From NCBI GenBank assembly GCA_022376925.1, contig JAIOJX010000004.1:868001-932000 (forward strand): DNA of 64,000 nucleotides, read 5' to 3'. The first letter of the stretch is position 1, and each line of letters begins with the position of its first letter. This stretch comes from Tragulus kanchil (lineage: Eukaryota; Chordata; Mammalia; Artiodactyla; Tragulidae). The notes under the pieces were generated by a model. The model was given only the letters and a program-made list of their open reading frames with translations, ran no database searches and was not told the DNA's origin. A program made the translations under genes and the position numbers. Positions 47,640 through 58,435 of this stretch are shown here, in pieces.

Positions 47640-48790
47640 GTTTTCTTTGCCTTCAGACACAGAAGAACAGATACAATGGGATCATGACTGAAGTAGCCTC
47701 TGTGGCAGAGATGGAGGAGATGTATGCATTGGTACAACATGTAAGTCTCATTTACCAAAGATTATCTAGCGACTTCTATCTCTAAATGTCCGACTGGCCA
47801 GAAATAAAGATCAATAATGTGTCCTGGATAGGCTTCTTAAGATATCATCAACCAATTGTCAACTTGATGATAAGTTGCCTACATGAAGTTTCTTCTATTC
47901 CTACTCTTGAGAGGCTAGTGGTTTATTTTCACAGGAACAGATATTCACATCAGAAGTGGGTTTATAATTTAAGCTTGGAAAAACCTCAATCAATACTACT
48001 ATCCAGGTGTTTACTGGGTAACAGATTCACAATCATGGGACTCTACACATCATCCACTCACATTCACAGCAAATAAGTGGTTCATGAATAAGGGTCACAA
48101 TTGGTACCACAAACAGTACCAACCAGAAGCTTCTGGCCATCTTGAGCATTGGAATAACCTGCTGAAGGTGTAGCCAAAGCAGCAGATTAGAGACAATTGT
48201 CTGTAAGGATGAGGTATGGACACTTCAGAATATAGCATATGCTGAATTAGAGATCACTATACCTTATTGCATCATCAGTAAGAAGAATACATCAATCTTC
48301 TGATAGTTGCTCTACAGATTATCTCTCCCAGTGTACCACTGAGGAGTGTACGTCTTGGTCCTTATAATTCTGATACTGTGCTGGCTAGAAGTACTGATCT
48401 ACAAACAAAGCACATTATCATAAAAGAATTTCATTCAACAAAAAATTAAAGCTATCACTTGAAACAAAGGACTTCATGTGTCCAAGGAACAGTAATCTAT
48501 AAGAAGAGGCATTTATTTTGGTAGGAGTAATTGACTTTTATCAACAGAAAGCTGCATACATTTACACAAAGGGGACAAGAAGAAATATGTGTGACCCTCA
48601 GTGAATCTACATGGATGTCACTTGCTACTACCTCCCTCAACTGTGACTGGCAAGTGCTGTATCTTCAGCTTGGGAAAACTATGTTTACCAGGGGCTCCAA
48701 TATCTTAGGATTAATGGCTTGACTTATACCAGCAAATTAGCCATTGAGACCATCAAAACTGGTCATAAGGATGTGAAAAATAATACATGT
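47640..48790 (+). pseudogene. ERV-L-like pol remnant (integrase to dUTPase)
   Basis: Plus-strand frames, broken by stops and shifts, give an integrase-like segment near 47980-48170 (reading YWVTDSQSW ... GHLEHWNNLLKV), then LQNIAYAELEITIPYCIIS at about 48220-48280. A dUTPase-like block ILVGVID follows near 48510-48540. The order integrase then dUTPase is characteristic of ERV-L elements. The part at 47150-47640 may belong to the same element but was not resolved. It is very degraded, with no functional product. Confidence 0.6.
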
Positions 48791-50257
48791 GTTTCGTATA
48801 ACTGAATACATAAATATAAAAATCTAATATGAAACCATATCCAAAAACACAAGAAACAAAAATATTTAGGAATAAGTTCCTCAAAACATAGGAAATGCTT
48901 CTCTATCAAAAGTTATAAAATATTTTTTTGATTAAAGAAAACCTAAATAAAGTCAGGAATACTCCAAATTTGTGACTGAAAGATACTATCATGAAGACAT
49001 CAGTTCTCTCCAAATGTAACTACAAACTGAATGCAATCCAAACCAAAATCTTTGGAATTTCTTGAGCGTTTACAATGGATTCTAAATTTTAGATAGTAAG
49101 TGAACTTACAGATGAAGCTTGGAAAACCTCAGTCAATACTACTATCCAGGTGTTTACTGGGTAACAGATTCACAATCATGGGACTCTACACATCATCCAC
49201 TCACATTCACAGCAAATAAGTGGTTCATGAATAAGGGTCACAATTGGTACCACAAACAGTACCAACCAGAAGCTTCTGGCCATCTTGAGCATTGGAATAA
49301 CCTGCTGAAGGTGTAGCCAAAGCAGCAGATTAGAGACAATTGTCTGTAAGGATGAGGTATGGACACTTCAGAATATAGCATATGCTGAATTAGAGATCAC
49401 TATACCTTATTGCATCATCAGTAAGAAGAATACATCAATCTTCTGATAGTTGCTCTACAGATTATCTCTCCCAGTGTACCACTGAGGAGTGTACGTCTTG
49501 GTCCTTATAATTCTGATACTGTGCTGGCTAGAAGTACTGATCTACAAACAAAGCACATTATCATAAAAGAATTTCATTCAACAAAAAATTAAAGCTATCA
49601 CTTGAAACAAAGGACTTCATGTGTCCAAGGAACAGTAATCTATAAGAAGAGGCATTTATTTTGGTAGGAGTAATTGACTTTTATCAACAGAAAGCTGCAT
49701 ACATTTACACAAAGGGGACAAGAAGAAATATGTGTGACCCTCAGTGAATCTACATGGATGTCACTTGCTACTACCTCCCTCAACTGTGACTGGCAAGTGC
49801 TGTATCTTCAGCTTGGGAAAACTATGTTTACCAGGGGCTCCAATATCTTAGGATTAATGGCTTGACTTATACCAGCAAATTAGCCATTGAGACCATCAAA
49901 ACTGGTCATAAGGATGTGAAAAATAATACATGTGTTTCGTATAACTGAATACATAAATATAAAAATCTAATATGAAACCATATCCAAAAACACAAGAAAC
50001 AAAAATATTTAGGAATAAGTTCCTCAAAACATAGGAAATGCTTCTCTATCAAAAGTTATAAAATATTTTTTTGATTAAAGAAAACCTAAATAAAGTCAGG
50101 AATACTCCAAATTTGTGACTGAAAGATACTATCATGAAGACATCAGTTCTCTCCAAATGTAACTACAAACTGAATGCAATCCAAACCAAAATCTTTGGAA
50201 TTTCTTGAGCGTTTACAATGGATTCTAAATTTTAGATAGTAAGTGAACTTACAGATG
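47971..50257. repeat. Direct duplication M, offset 1143-1144 bp
   Basis: 47971-49113 and 49115-50257 match over the ERV-L and L1 remnants, sharing gatgaag at the junction. Small differences at the copy-2 head (ggaaaacctcag against ggaaaaacctcaa) are the only ones noted. Confidence 0.93.
48830..49100 (+). mobile_element. Old L1 ORF2 fragment (copy 1)
   Basis: Resembles the L1 segment following the RT active site (aggaataagttcctcaaaac; aatgcaatccaaaccaaaat). Duplicated at about 49975-50245. Confidence 0.6.
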
Positions 50258-50660
50258 AAGTGAGAACAGTGCAGTTTTATTTTTATTCCCCCAACCACAA
50301 CCATTCTTTGTGCTCTAGAATTTGTGCTCTTGTCAGAGATCTTACTTGTATGTGTTACAAGAACTATGATACAATATTAATTTTGATTTTATTTAGACAA
50401 TTTTAAATACCATATATGCTTTCCTGGTGGCTCTCCTGGTGTATAAATGCTGGGATTTAACAAACAAGGAAATGAATAAGGGATGGTGGGAACCGGGTTT
50501 CTTACTGTTAAAACGGTCAATTGCATATATGCCAGGGGAGACAGTTATAAAAATCCAGTGTCACATGGTACTGAATGAAAGCTAGAGATATTAGTAGATA
50601 TTCAAGTTTTATGTATATTGAAAGATACAGAAAGGCAGTAGTCTATCCTCACAAAACCTT
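50258..50660. other. Unassigned sequence
   Basis: No feature recognised. Confidence 0.45.
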
Positions 50661-50674
50661 ATAACCCCATGTAA

Positions 50675-52902
50675 TGAGAAAAACAATAGACAAATTCAAA
50701 TTGAGGAGATGAAAATTAGATGGTCACCTCGATAGATGCAAAAAACCATATGACAAAATTCAGCATTCATTCCTAATTAAAGCTCTCAAAAAATTAGGTA
50801 TTGAAGCACTTTACTACTTACTACAACATAATAAAGGCCATATATGACAAGCCCTTGGGCTTCTCAGGTAGCTCAGCTGGTAAAGAATCTACCTGCCATG
50901 CAGGAGACCCTGGTTTGTTTCTTGATTCAGGAAGATCCTCTGGGGAATGGATAGGCTACCCACTCCAGTATTCTCAGACTTCTCTCATGGCTCAGATGGT
51001 AAAAAATCTACTTGCATTGTGGGAGACCTTGGTTCAATCCCTGGGTTGGAAAGATCCCCTGGAGAAGGGCATGGCAATGCACTCCAGTATTCTTGCCTAG
51101 AGAATCTTCATGGACAGGAGGGCTACAGTCCATGGGAGATTACAGTCCATGGGGTCACAAAGAGTTAGACACGACTGAGCAACTAAGCCAAGACACCACA
51201 GCATGACAAGTCCACAGCTAGTATCATGCTCAATGGTGAAACTGAACATTGTTCTCTAATACTGGTAACAAGACAAAATTGTCTACTTTCACCACTTTTA
51301 CAAAAATAGTACTGGAAGTTCTAGTCAGAGCAATTAGGTCTGAAAAAGAAATAGAACTCACCCAAATGAGAAAGGAAGAAGTAGAACAGTTTCTATTTGC
51401 AGATGACATGTTGTTATACATTGAAAAACTTAAATATCCCATCCAAAAAAAAAACGGTTATAACTAATAAATTTACTTGGTAAAGTTGTAGGATAAACTA
51501 TGAATATACAAATATGAGTTGTATTTCTATACTCTAACAACAAACTATCAGAAAAAGAATTTTTCAAAAAAAAAAAAAACCCATTTATAACTGCATCAAA
51601 AAGAGAATCTAGGAATAAATGTAAGCAAGGAGGTGACAGTCTTCTACACTAGAAACCATAAAACACTGATGAAAAAAATTGAGTAAGACACAATTAAATG
51701 GAAAAATATTTCATGTTCTTGGATTGGAAAACTTAATATGGTTAAAATGTCCATACTACCCAAAGGAAGGCCTACATATTCCACATATTGAGAAAAACAA
51801 TAGACAAATTCAAATTGAGGAGATGAAAATTAGATGGTCACCTCGATAGATGCAAAAAACCATATGACAAAATTCAGCATTCATTCCTAATTAAAGCTCT
51901 CAAAAAATTAGGTATTGAAGCACTTTACTACTTACTACAACATAATAAAGGCCATATATGACAAGCCCTTGGGCTTCTCAGGTAGCTCAGCTGGTAAAGA
52001 ATCTACCTGCCATGCAGGAGACCCTGGTTTGTTTCTTGATTCAGGAAGATCCTCTGGGGAATGGATAGGCTACCCACTCCAGTATTCTCAGACTTCTCTC
52101 ATGGCTCAGATGGTAAAAAATCTACTTGCATTGTGGGAGACCTTGGTTCAATCCCTGGGTTGGAAAGATCCCCTGGAGAAGGGCATGGCAATGCACTCCA
52201 GTATTCTTGCCTAGAGAATCTTCATGGACAGGAGGGCTACAGTCCATGGGAGATTACAGTCCATGGGGTCACAAAGAGTTAGACACGACTGAGCAACTAA
52301 GCCAAGACACCACAGCATGACAAGTCCACAGCTAGTATCATGCTCAATGGTGAAACTGAACATTTTTCTCTAATACTGGTAACAAGACAAAATTGTCTAC
52401 TTTCACCACTTTTACAAAAATAGTACTGGAAGTTCTAGTCAGAGCAATTAGGTCTGAAAAAGAAATAGAACTCACCCAAATGAGAAAGGAAGAAGTAGAA
52501 CAGTTTCTATTTGCAGATGACATGTTGTTATACATTGAAAAACTTAAATATCCCATCCAAAAAAAAAACGGTTATAACTAATAAATTTACTTGGTAAAGT
52601 TGTAGGATAAACTATGAATATACAAATATGAGTTGTATTTCTATACTCTAACAACAAACTATCAGAAAAAGAATTTTTCAAAAAAAAAAAAAACCCATTT
52701 ATAACTGCATCAAAAAGAGAATCTAGGAATAAATGTAAGCAAGGAGGTGACAGTCTTCTACACTAGAAACCATAAAACACTGATGAAAAAAATTGAGTAA
52801 GACACAATTAAATGGAAAAATATTTCATGTTCTTGGATTGGAAAACTTAATATGGTTAAAATGTCCATACTACCCAAAGGAAGGCCTACATATTCCACAT
52901 AT
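50675..52902. repeat. Direct duplication N, offset 1114 bp
   Basis: 50675-51788 and 51789-52902 are abutting near-perfect copies that share att at the junction. They differ at gaacattgttctc against gaacatttttctc. Confidence 0.93.
50858..51190 (+). mobile_element. Bov-tA-type SINE with two tRNA-like heads (copy 1)
   Basis: Two related units: gggcttctcaggtagctcag with tctacctgccatgcaggag, and acttctctcatggctcagat with gttcaatccctgggttgg. The Bov-A body ends gagttagacacgactgagc. It sits in L1 with atgacaag at both flanks as a target duplication. Ruminant-specific. Duplicated at 51972-52304. Confidence 0.88.
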
Positions 52903-53185
52903 TCAATGAAGTCCCTATCAAACTTCCAATGGCATTTTTCACAGATACAGAAAAACATTCTAAACTTCATATGCAACCACAAGAGACCCCAAAGAGCCAA
53001 AGCAATCTTAAGAAAGAACAAAGATGGAAGCATCATACATCCTCATTTCAAATTATCAATATACCACAAAGCTACAGTAATCAAAACAGTATGGCATAGG
53101 CATAGAACAGACACATAGACTAATGAACATAACAGAGAGGTCACAAATAAATACATATATGGTCAATTAATTTATGACAAAGGGG

Positions 53186-53610
53186 CTAATACCTGGGTCT
53201 GCCTCCTAGTGACAATTGCCGTATCTACAGGTTTTCAGAGAGTCACATCCTTCACCAGGGTCATCATATGATTTACTCCTGATATTGGATGACAAAATTT
53301 ATAACCAATGAATCAGATCATCAAGGTTTAATTGAGCTGAGAAAAATATTCAGTCTAGTTACAAAAGTTTACAAACTTTGGGCCTGTGAATCTCCCATGG
53401 GAACAGACCCCTGGAGGACTCCTGTAAACCCACAGCCTGGCTTGCTTCAGCACTACCCAGCTTACATGGCACTGGTCAGCTCCTGGGGGGGGTTGCAGCA
53501 AATTCAGGATTTTGGCATATCCCAGCAGTGGTTAGTACCCATGGTTCTGAGGACTCCAACGCCCAAACCAGGGAACCCAGGTTAGGGGAAGACCTTATAA
53601 ATACAAAATG
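53186..53610. other. Unassigned insert within L1
   Basis: Lies between two collinear L1 pieces (…atttatgacaaagggg and …gtgaaaatatttgcagacc) and is less AT-rich than its surroundings. I could not match it to a known repeat or gene. The plus frame at 53289-53585 (98 residues) has no recognisable domain. Confidence 0.45.
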
Positions 53611-53700
53611 AAAATCCACAAAATGAAAAGGCTACCTGTGTAATGGGTGAAAATATTTGCAGACCATGTCAGATAAGAAATTAATATCAAAAATATACAA

Positions 53701-53995
53701 GGGCTTCCCCTGGTGGTCCAGTGGGTAAGGACATCGCCTTGCAGTGCAAGGGGCTCCGGTTGGAGCCCTGGCCTGGGAAGATCCCACGTGCCATGGAGCG
53801 GCTGGACTGATGAGTCCAATCACCGAGTCGGAGCTCTGGAGCACATGCGCCCAGAGCCGGCGCTCTGCAACAACAGATACCACCGCGATGGGAGGCCCAC
53901 AGGAGCCGAAGAATGAAGACAAATGAAAATAGAGAAAGGAAAGACCAATAGAAGTGGCCCGCCCACTCCCCTCCCTCCCCAACCTGACCCCAAAG

Positions 53996-54031
<36 letters not shown>

Positions 54032-54032
54032 A
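53701..54032 (+). mobile_element. CHR-like SINE, CpG-rich subfamily
   Basis: Full-length copy: head gggcttcccctggtggtcc, body gagcacatgcgcccagagcc, C-rich segment and (AAAT)n tail. Flanks atatacaag on both sides form the target duplication. Confidence 0.9.
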
Positions 54033-54546
54033 TATATACAAGAATCAATAAACTCAGTAACAACAGCATCATACCAGGTTAAACTAATGCACAGAGGAAT
54101 TGAGTAGACATCATTTCACAGACACAAATAACCAGCAGGTACATAAAAAGGTGTGCAACATCACTAATCATCACAGAACTGCAAATCAAAGCCACAGTGA
54201 GATATTACCTTAAACCTGTCAGAATTTCTATCAATAAAAGTACAAGAGATAGGGGCTTCCCTGGTGGTCCAGTGGGTAAAGAGGCCACCATGCAGTGCAA
54301 GGGGCTCCGGTTGGAGCCCTGGCCTGGGAAGATCCCACGTGCCATGGAGCGGCTGGACTGATGAGTCCAATCACCGAGTCGGAGCTCTGGAGCACATGCG
54401 CCCAGAGCCGGCGCTCTGCAACAACAGATACCACCGCGATGGGAGGCCCACAGGAGCCGAAGAATGAAGACAAATGAAAATAGAGAAAGGAAAGACCAAT
54501 AGAAGTGGCCCGCCCACTCCCCTCCCTCCCCAACCTGACCCCAAAG

Positions 54547-54582
<36 letters not shown>

Positions 54583-54834
54583 ATATATACAAGAATCAAT
54601 AAACTCAGTAACAACAGCATCATACCAGGTTAAACTAATGCACAGAGGAATTGAGTAGACATCATTTCACAGACACAAATAACCAGCAGGTACATAAAAA
54701 GGTGTGCAACATCACTAATCATCACAGAACTGCAAATCAAAGCCACAGTGAGATATTACCTTAAACCTGTCAGAATTTCTATCAATAAAAGTACAAGAGA
54801 TAGGGGCTTCCCTGGTGGTCCAGTGGGTAAAGAG
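53741..54834. repeat. 551-bp direct duplication O with hybrid SINE
   Basis: About 53741-54283 and 54292-54834 are near-identical. The SINE at the start of unit 2 has its first 32 bases (gggcttccctggtggtcc ... taaagag) matching the SINE at 54803, and the rest matching the SINE at 53701. This is the pattern expected from unequal recombination between two SINEs in the same orientation. It differs from the other duplications in size and junction. Confidence 0.88.
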
Positions 54835-55068
54835 TCTGCTTTGAAGTGCAAGGGGAGCCAGTTTGATCCCTGGCCTGGGAAGCTCCCACCTGCCACAGAG
54901 TGGCTGCACCGGTGTGTCCCATTATGAACCAGCGTTCTGGAGTGCATGTGCCCAGAGTCAGTGCTCTGCAATGAGAGAGGACACTGCAATGAGAAGCCCA
55001 CACAGGCCAAAGAATAAAAGAGGGATGAAAATAAATATAAAATAAAAGAGGCATCATAAGGGGGAAAA
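54803..55068 (+). mobile_element. CHR-like SINE, diverged member
   Basis: Head gggcttccctggtggtcc, but its body is more diverged (gttctggagtgcatgtgccc). The flanks aagtacaagagata and aagtacaggagata form a target-site duplication. Confidence 0.87.
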
Positions 55069-55442
55069 AAAAGTACAGGAGATAACAAACATTGATAACA
55101 ATATGGGAGAAAGGGAAAATCTGTGCACTGTTGGTGGGAATGTGAATTGGAGCAGTCACTGTGGCAAACAGGGTGGAGATTCCTCAAAGTATTAAAAATT
55201 AAACTATCCTGTGCATGCATGCTCAATAATGCATTATTGAGTGACTCAATAATAGTATATTTATATGAATTATATATACTTGAACATTACTCAGCTATAA
55301 CAAGAAGGAAAGTAGTTGTCAAAATTGGGGCCAACTATGGATAAAGACCTCACTGCTGATCCTTGTGATGATTTTTCTAGAGGCTTATGCTTATCAATAG
55401 TTGGTACAGTGGGCTGCCTTTAAAGCATACTAGACTTAGATT

Positions 55443-55605
55443 GGGCTTCCTTGGCTGCTCAGGCAGTAAAGAGTTTACCTGCAAAGCAAGAGATCCAGGT
55501 TCAATCCCTGGGCTAGGAAGATCCCCTGGTGAAGGGCATGGCTACTCATGCCAGTATTCTTGCCTGGAGAACTCCATGGACAGAGGAGCTTGGCAGGCTA
55601 AATGA
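55443..55605 (+). mobile_element. Bov-tA SINE
   Basis: gggcttccttggctgctcag, gttcaatccctgggctagg, gaagatcccctggtgaaggg and tattcttgcctggagaactc are diagnostic. The 3' end is short. Confidence 0.88.
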
Positions 55606-55619
55606 GATATAATGATTTT

Positions 55620-57957
55620 GACTGCAGATGCTATTCCCTGAATATTGAATTCTTTCATCTAAGTTCATGGTCTTACTATTTTTAATGTTCTCATCTGCGA
55701 AGGGGGTACATTACCTATTTTTGACAGAGTTGTTGTTTACTGGAGTTATATAAACTACCTTGAAACAGTATGTGAAATGTAGTCAGATTCAAAGCAGACA
55801 TACATGAATGCACAATGATTGAGAATTTTTGATTTTTCTTGTATACTGGTATCCAGTCTGGTTAACAGAAAGAAATCACTACAAATACATATTGTGCTTT
55901 TTTTTTAATTTACAATGTATAGTGTTCTTTATTCTGTGTTTAGATGACAAGATGCCAAAGAATGTCAAAGAGTGATGTATTATTAATCTATGCTCTTGTT
56001 CTAGGTATTGGAATTTCAACAAGTTTCGAAATGCATTCAGCAAACTGTCATTTGGATGGTTAAAAATTAAAACGTACTGTTTGGTATACCCTCAGTATAT
56101 GTTATTGTATGTACTATTTTCCTCAGTAGCACAGTGCCATACTTTTGAGCACAAGTAAGATATAGCAAGATTCAGTCATAACTGGGTTGTTTGAGGAAGT
56201 ATATGACAGGAAGCGATGTCATATCACTGCGGATGTGTTGGGGAAATAAGGAGCAAGCTAGCTACGTGTAACAGCGAAAGACTGATACAGATAGTGTCCA
56301 AAATGGAGAGATCTCTGGGGCTGAAACACAAAGACAAAGATCAAGGAGTAAGATGACTTAGGTAATTGATGTGCACCATCAATATTTAGTTTCATAGGCA
56401 GTTAAGGATTTGAACATTGATACTAAGAAAAAATGGGCATTGTTTTTAACAAGGATACAAGGATTCAAACAAACATTTGGGAGCCTTAAAAGCGGCTGTA
56501 GTTGACCACTCAGATGGACAGGTACTACAACTGTCCTGCAAGAGGTGATGGTAGCTCAGACTAGGAAAGTAGAGAAGAGATACATGAATAGAATGTGTCA
56601 TCTATCTATTTTCATTTATTCAAAATAGTCACAGAGTGCTTTACATATACCAAGAAATATTCTAATATTACAATTACATGATTTAAATTAGAATTCAAAT
56701 TGAAAATTCAAATATTAAATCAAGAAATAACTAAGTTTTGGACATCAGTATGCTCTCAGTCTGTGGAAGATGCTACGCACTTTGTTATTGTAGCTTTTAT
56801 TTTTAATGTTCTCATCTGCGAAGGGGTACATTACCTATTTTTGACAGAGTTGTTGTTTACTGGAGTTATATAAACTACCTTGAAACAGTATGTGAAATGT
56901 AGTCAGATTCAAAGCAGACATACATGAATGCACAATGATTGAGAATTTTGATTTTTCTTGTATACTGGTATCCAGTCTGGTTAACAGAAAGAAATCACTA
57001 CAAATACATATTGTGCTTTTTTTTTAATTTACAATGTATAGTGTTCTTTATTCTGTGTTTAGATGACAAGATGCCAAAGAATGTCAAAGAGTGATGTATT
57101 ATTAATCTATGCTCTTGTTCTAGGTATTGGAATTTCAACAAGTTTCGAAATGCATTCAGCAAACTGTCATTTGGATGGTTAAAAATTAAAACGTACTGTT
57201 TGGTATACCCTCAGTATATGTTATTGTATGTACTATTTTCCTCAGTAGCACAGTGCCATACTTTTGAGCACAAGTAAGATATAGCAAGATTCAGTCATAA
57301 CTGGGTTGTTTGAGGAAGTATATGACAGGAAGCGATGTCATATCACTGCGGATGTGTTGGGGAAATAAGGAGCAAGCTAGCTACGTGTAACAGCGAAAGA
57401 CTGATACAGATAGTGTCCAAAATGGAGAGATCTCTGGGGCTGAAACACAAAGACAAAGATCAAGGAGTAAGATGACTTAGGTAATTGATGTGCACCATCA
57501 ATATTTAGTTTCATAGGCAGTTAAGGATTTGAACATTGATACTAAGAAAAAATGGGCATTGTTTTTAACAAGGATACAAGGATTCAAACAAACATTTGGG
57601 AGCCTTAAAAGCGGCTGTAGTTGACCACTCAGATGGACAGGTACTACAACTGTCCTGCAAGAGGTGATGGTAGCTCAGACTAGGAAAGTAGAGAAGAGAT
57701 ACATGAATAGAATGTGTCATCTATCTATTTTCATTTATTCAAAATAGTCACAGAGTGCTTTACATATACCAAGAAATATTCTAATATTACAATTACATGA
57801 TTTAAATTAGAATTCAAATTGAAAATTCAAATATTAAATCAAGAAATAACTAAGTTTTGGACATCAGTATGCTCTCAGTCTGTGGAAGATGCTACGCACT
57901 TTGTTATTGTAGCTTTTATTATTAATATCTATTTTAAAATATTTCTGACTTTTATAG
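55620..57957. other. Unassigned sequence upstream of a SPINK exon
   Basis: No repeat recognised. It is the presumptive intron before the Kazal exon and contains duplication P. A splice-like miniature exon at 56126-56153 was considered but its length does not fit the required phase. Confidence 0.45.
55681..57920. repeat. Direct duplication P, offset 1119-1121 bp
   Basis: 55681-56801 and 56802-57920 match. Differences are homopolymer ones (agggggtac against aggggtac; gaatttttg against gaattttg). Copy 2 stops 37 bases before the Kazal exon, so the exon itself is single-copy. Confidence 0.93.
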
Positions 57958-58073
57958 CCTGACTCTGACAAATCTGAAGAGATAATTAAAGATTGCATCA
58001 ATGAATACTTTCCTATCTGTGCCTCAGATGGCAACACATATAACAACACATGTGTTTTTTGCAATGAAGTTGG
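57958..58073 (+). CDS. Kazal-core exon (exon 3) of a SPINK-like gene
   Basis: The exon follows acceptor ctgacttttatag and ends at donor GG|GTAAGA; it is 116 nt, phase 0 in and phase 2 out, exactly like exon 3 of the SPINK pseudogene once its 2-nt loss is allowed for. It encodes PDSDKSEEIIKDC, INEYFPIC, ASDGNTYNNTC and VFCNEVG. Cys2-x7-Cys3-x10-Cys4-x2-Cys5 is intact and the DGNTY signature is canonical. The position of Cys1 (nine residues before Cys2) is Ser (TCT), so the usual Cys1-Cys5 bridge cannot form. Inhibitory P1 would lie near Cys2+2. The product would be secreted if a signal exon exists; exons 1 and 2 were not found. Confidence 0.85.
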
Positions 58074-58152
58074 GTAAGAAACAAAATTTTATATTTATCT
58101 TCATACTAATGCTTATCTTCAATATTAATGTCTCATTTAAGAGCTCTAGGAT

Positions 58153-58435
58153 AGGGACTTCCCTGATAGCTCAGTGAAGTGCCAATATGAGAGATGAAGG
58201 ATTTATCCTTGGCCCAAGAGAATCCCACATGCTGCGGAACAACTGGGCCCATGTGCCATAACTACTGAGCATGAGCTCGTGCTCCACAACAAGGGAAGCC
58301 ACTGCAATGAGCAGCCTGCACACCACAAACTCACAGTAGCCCCCACTCTCCACAACTAGAGAACAGCCCAGGCAGCAACAAAGACTCAGCTCAGCCAAAA
58401 ATAAATAAGTAAAATTATGTTAAAAAAGAATTCTA
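58153..58435 (+). mobile_element. CHR-type SINE in the SPINK intron
   Basis: gggacttccctgatagctcag, gggcccatgtgccataactac, ccacaacaagggaagccact, and an ending in agccaaaaataaataag. A diverged full-length CHR element. Its tail is the left edge of duplication Q. Confidence 0.85.

Larger units (their letters stand above)
50661..53185 (+). mobile_element. Old L1 ORF2 fragment with Bov-tA inside
   Basis: L1 RT sequence on the plus strand. The active-site block [13 protein letters not shown] at about 51390-51430 keeps both aspartates, and is repeated at 52505-52545 by duplication N. Later, 52800-53180 gives further ORF2 sequence including a KTVWHRHRTDT block. Many stops and frameshifts. Confidence 0.82.
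53611..55340 (+). mobile_element. Continuation of the L1 fragment, cut by SINEs
   Basis: Pieces at 53611-53700, 54040-54240 and 55075-55340 read as L1 ORF2 C-terminus and 3' region (gcaaatcaaagccacagtgag; ctgttggtgggaatgtgaa). They are separated by the SINEs and the 551-bp duplication. Confidence 0.7.

Noticed and set aside
47657..47740. Open block with good acceptor and GTAAGT donor, like a host exon
   Set aside because: It lies in continuity with ERV-L-like pol sequence and has no partner exons; the splice signals may be chance.
56126..56153. 28-base mini-exon between cctcag and GTAAGA, possible SPINK exon 2
   Set aside because: Length does not restore the needed phase (1 in, 0 out), and no signal-peptide exon was found upstream. 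It is also duplicated at 57245-57272.
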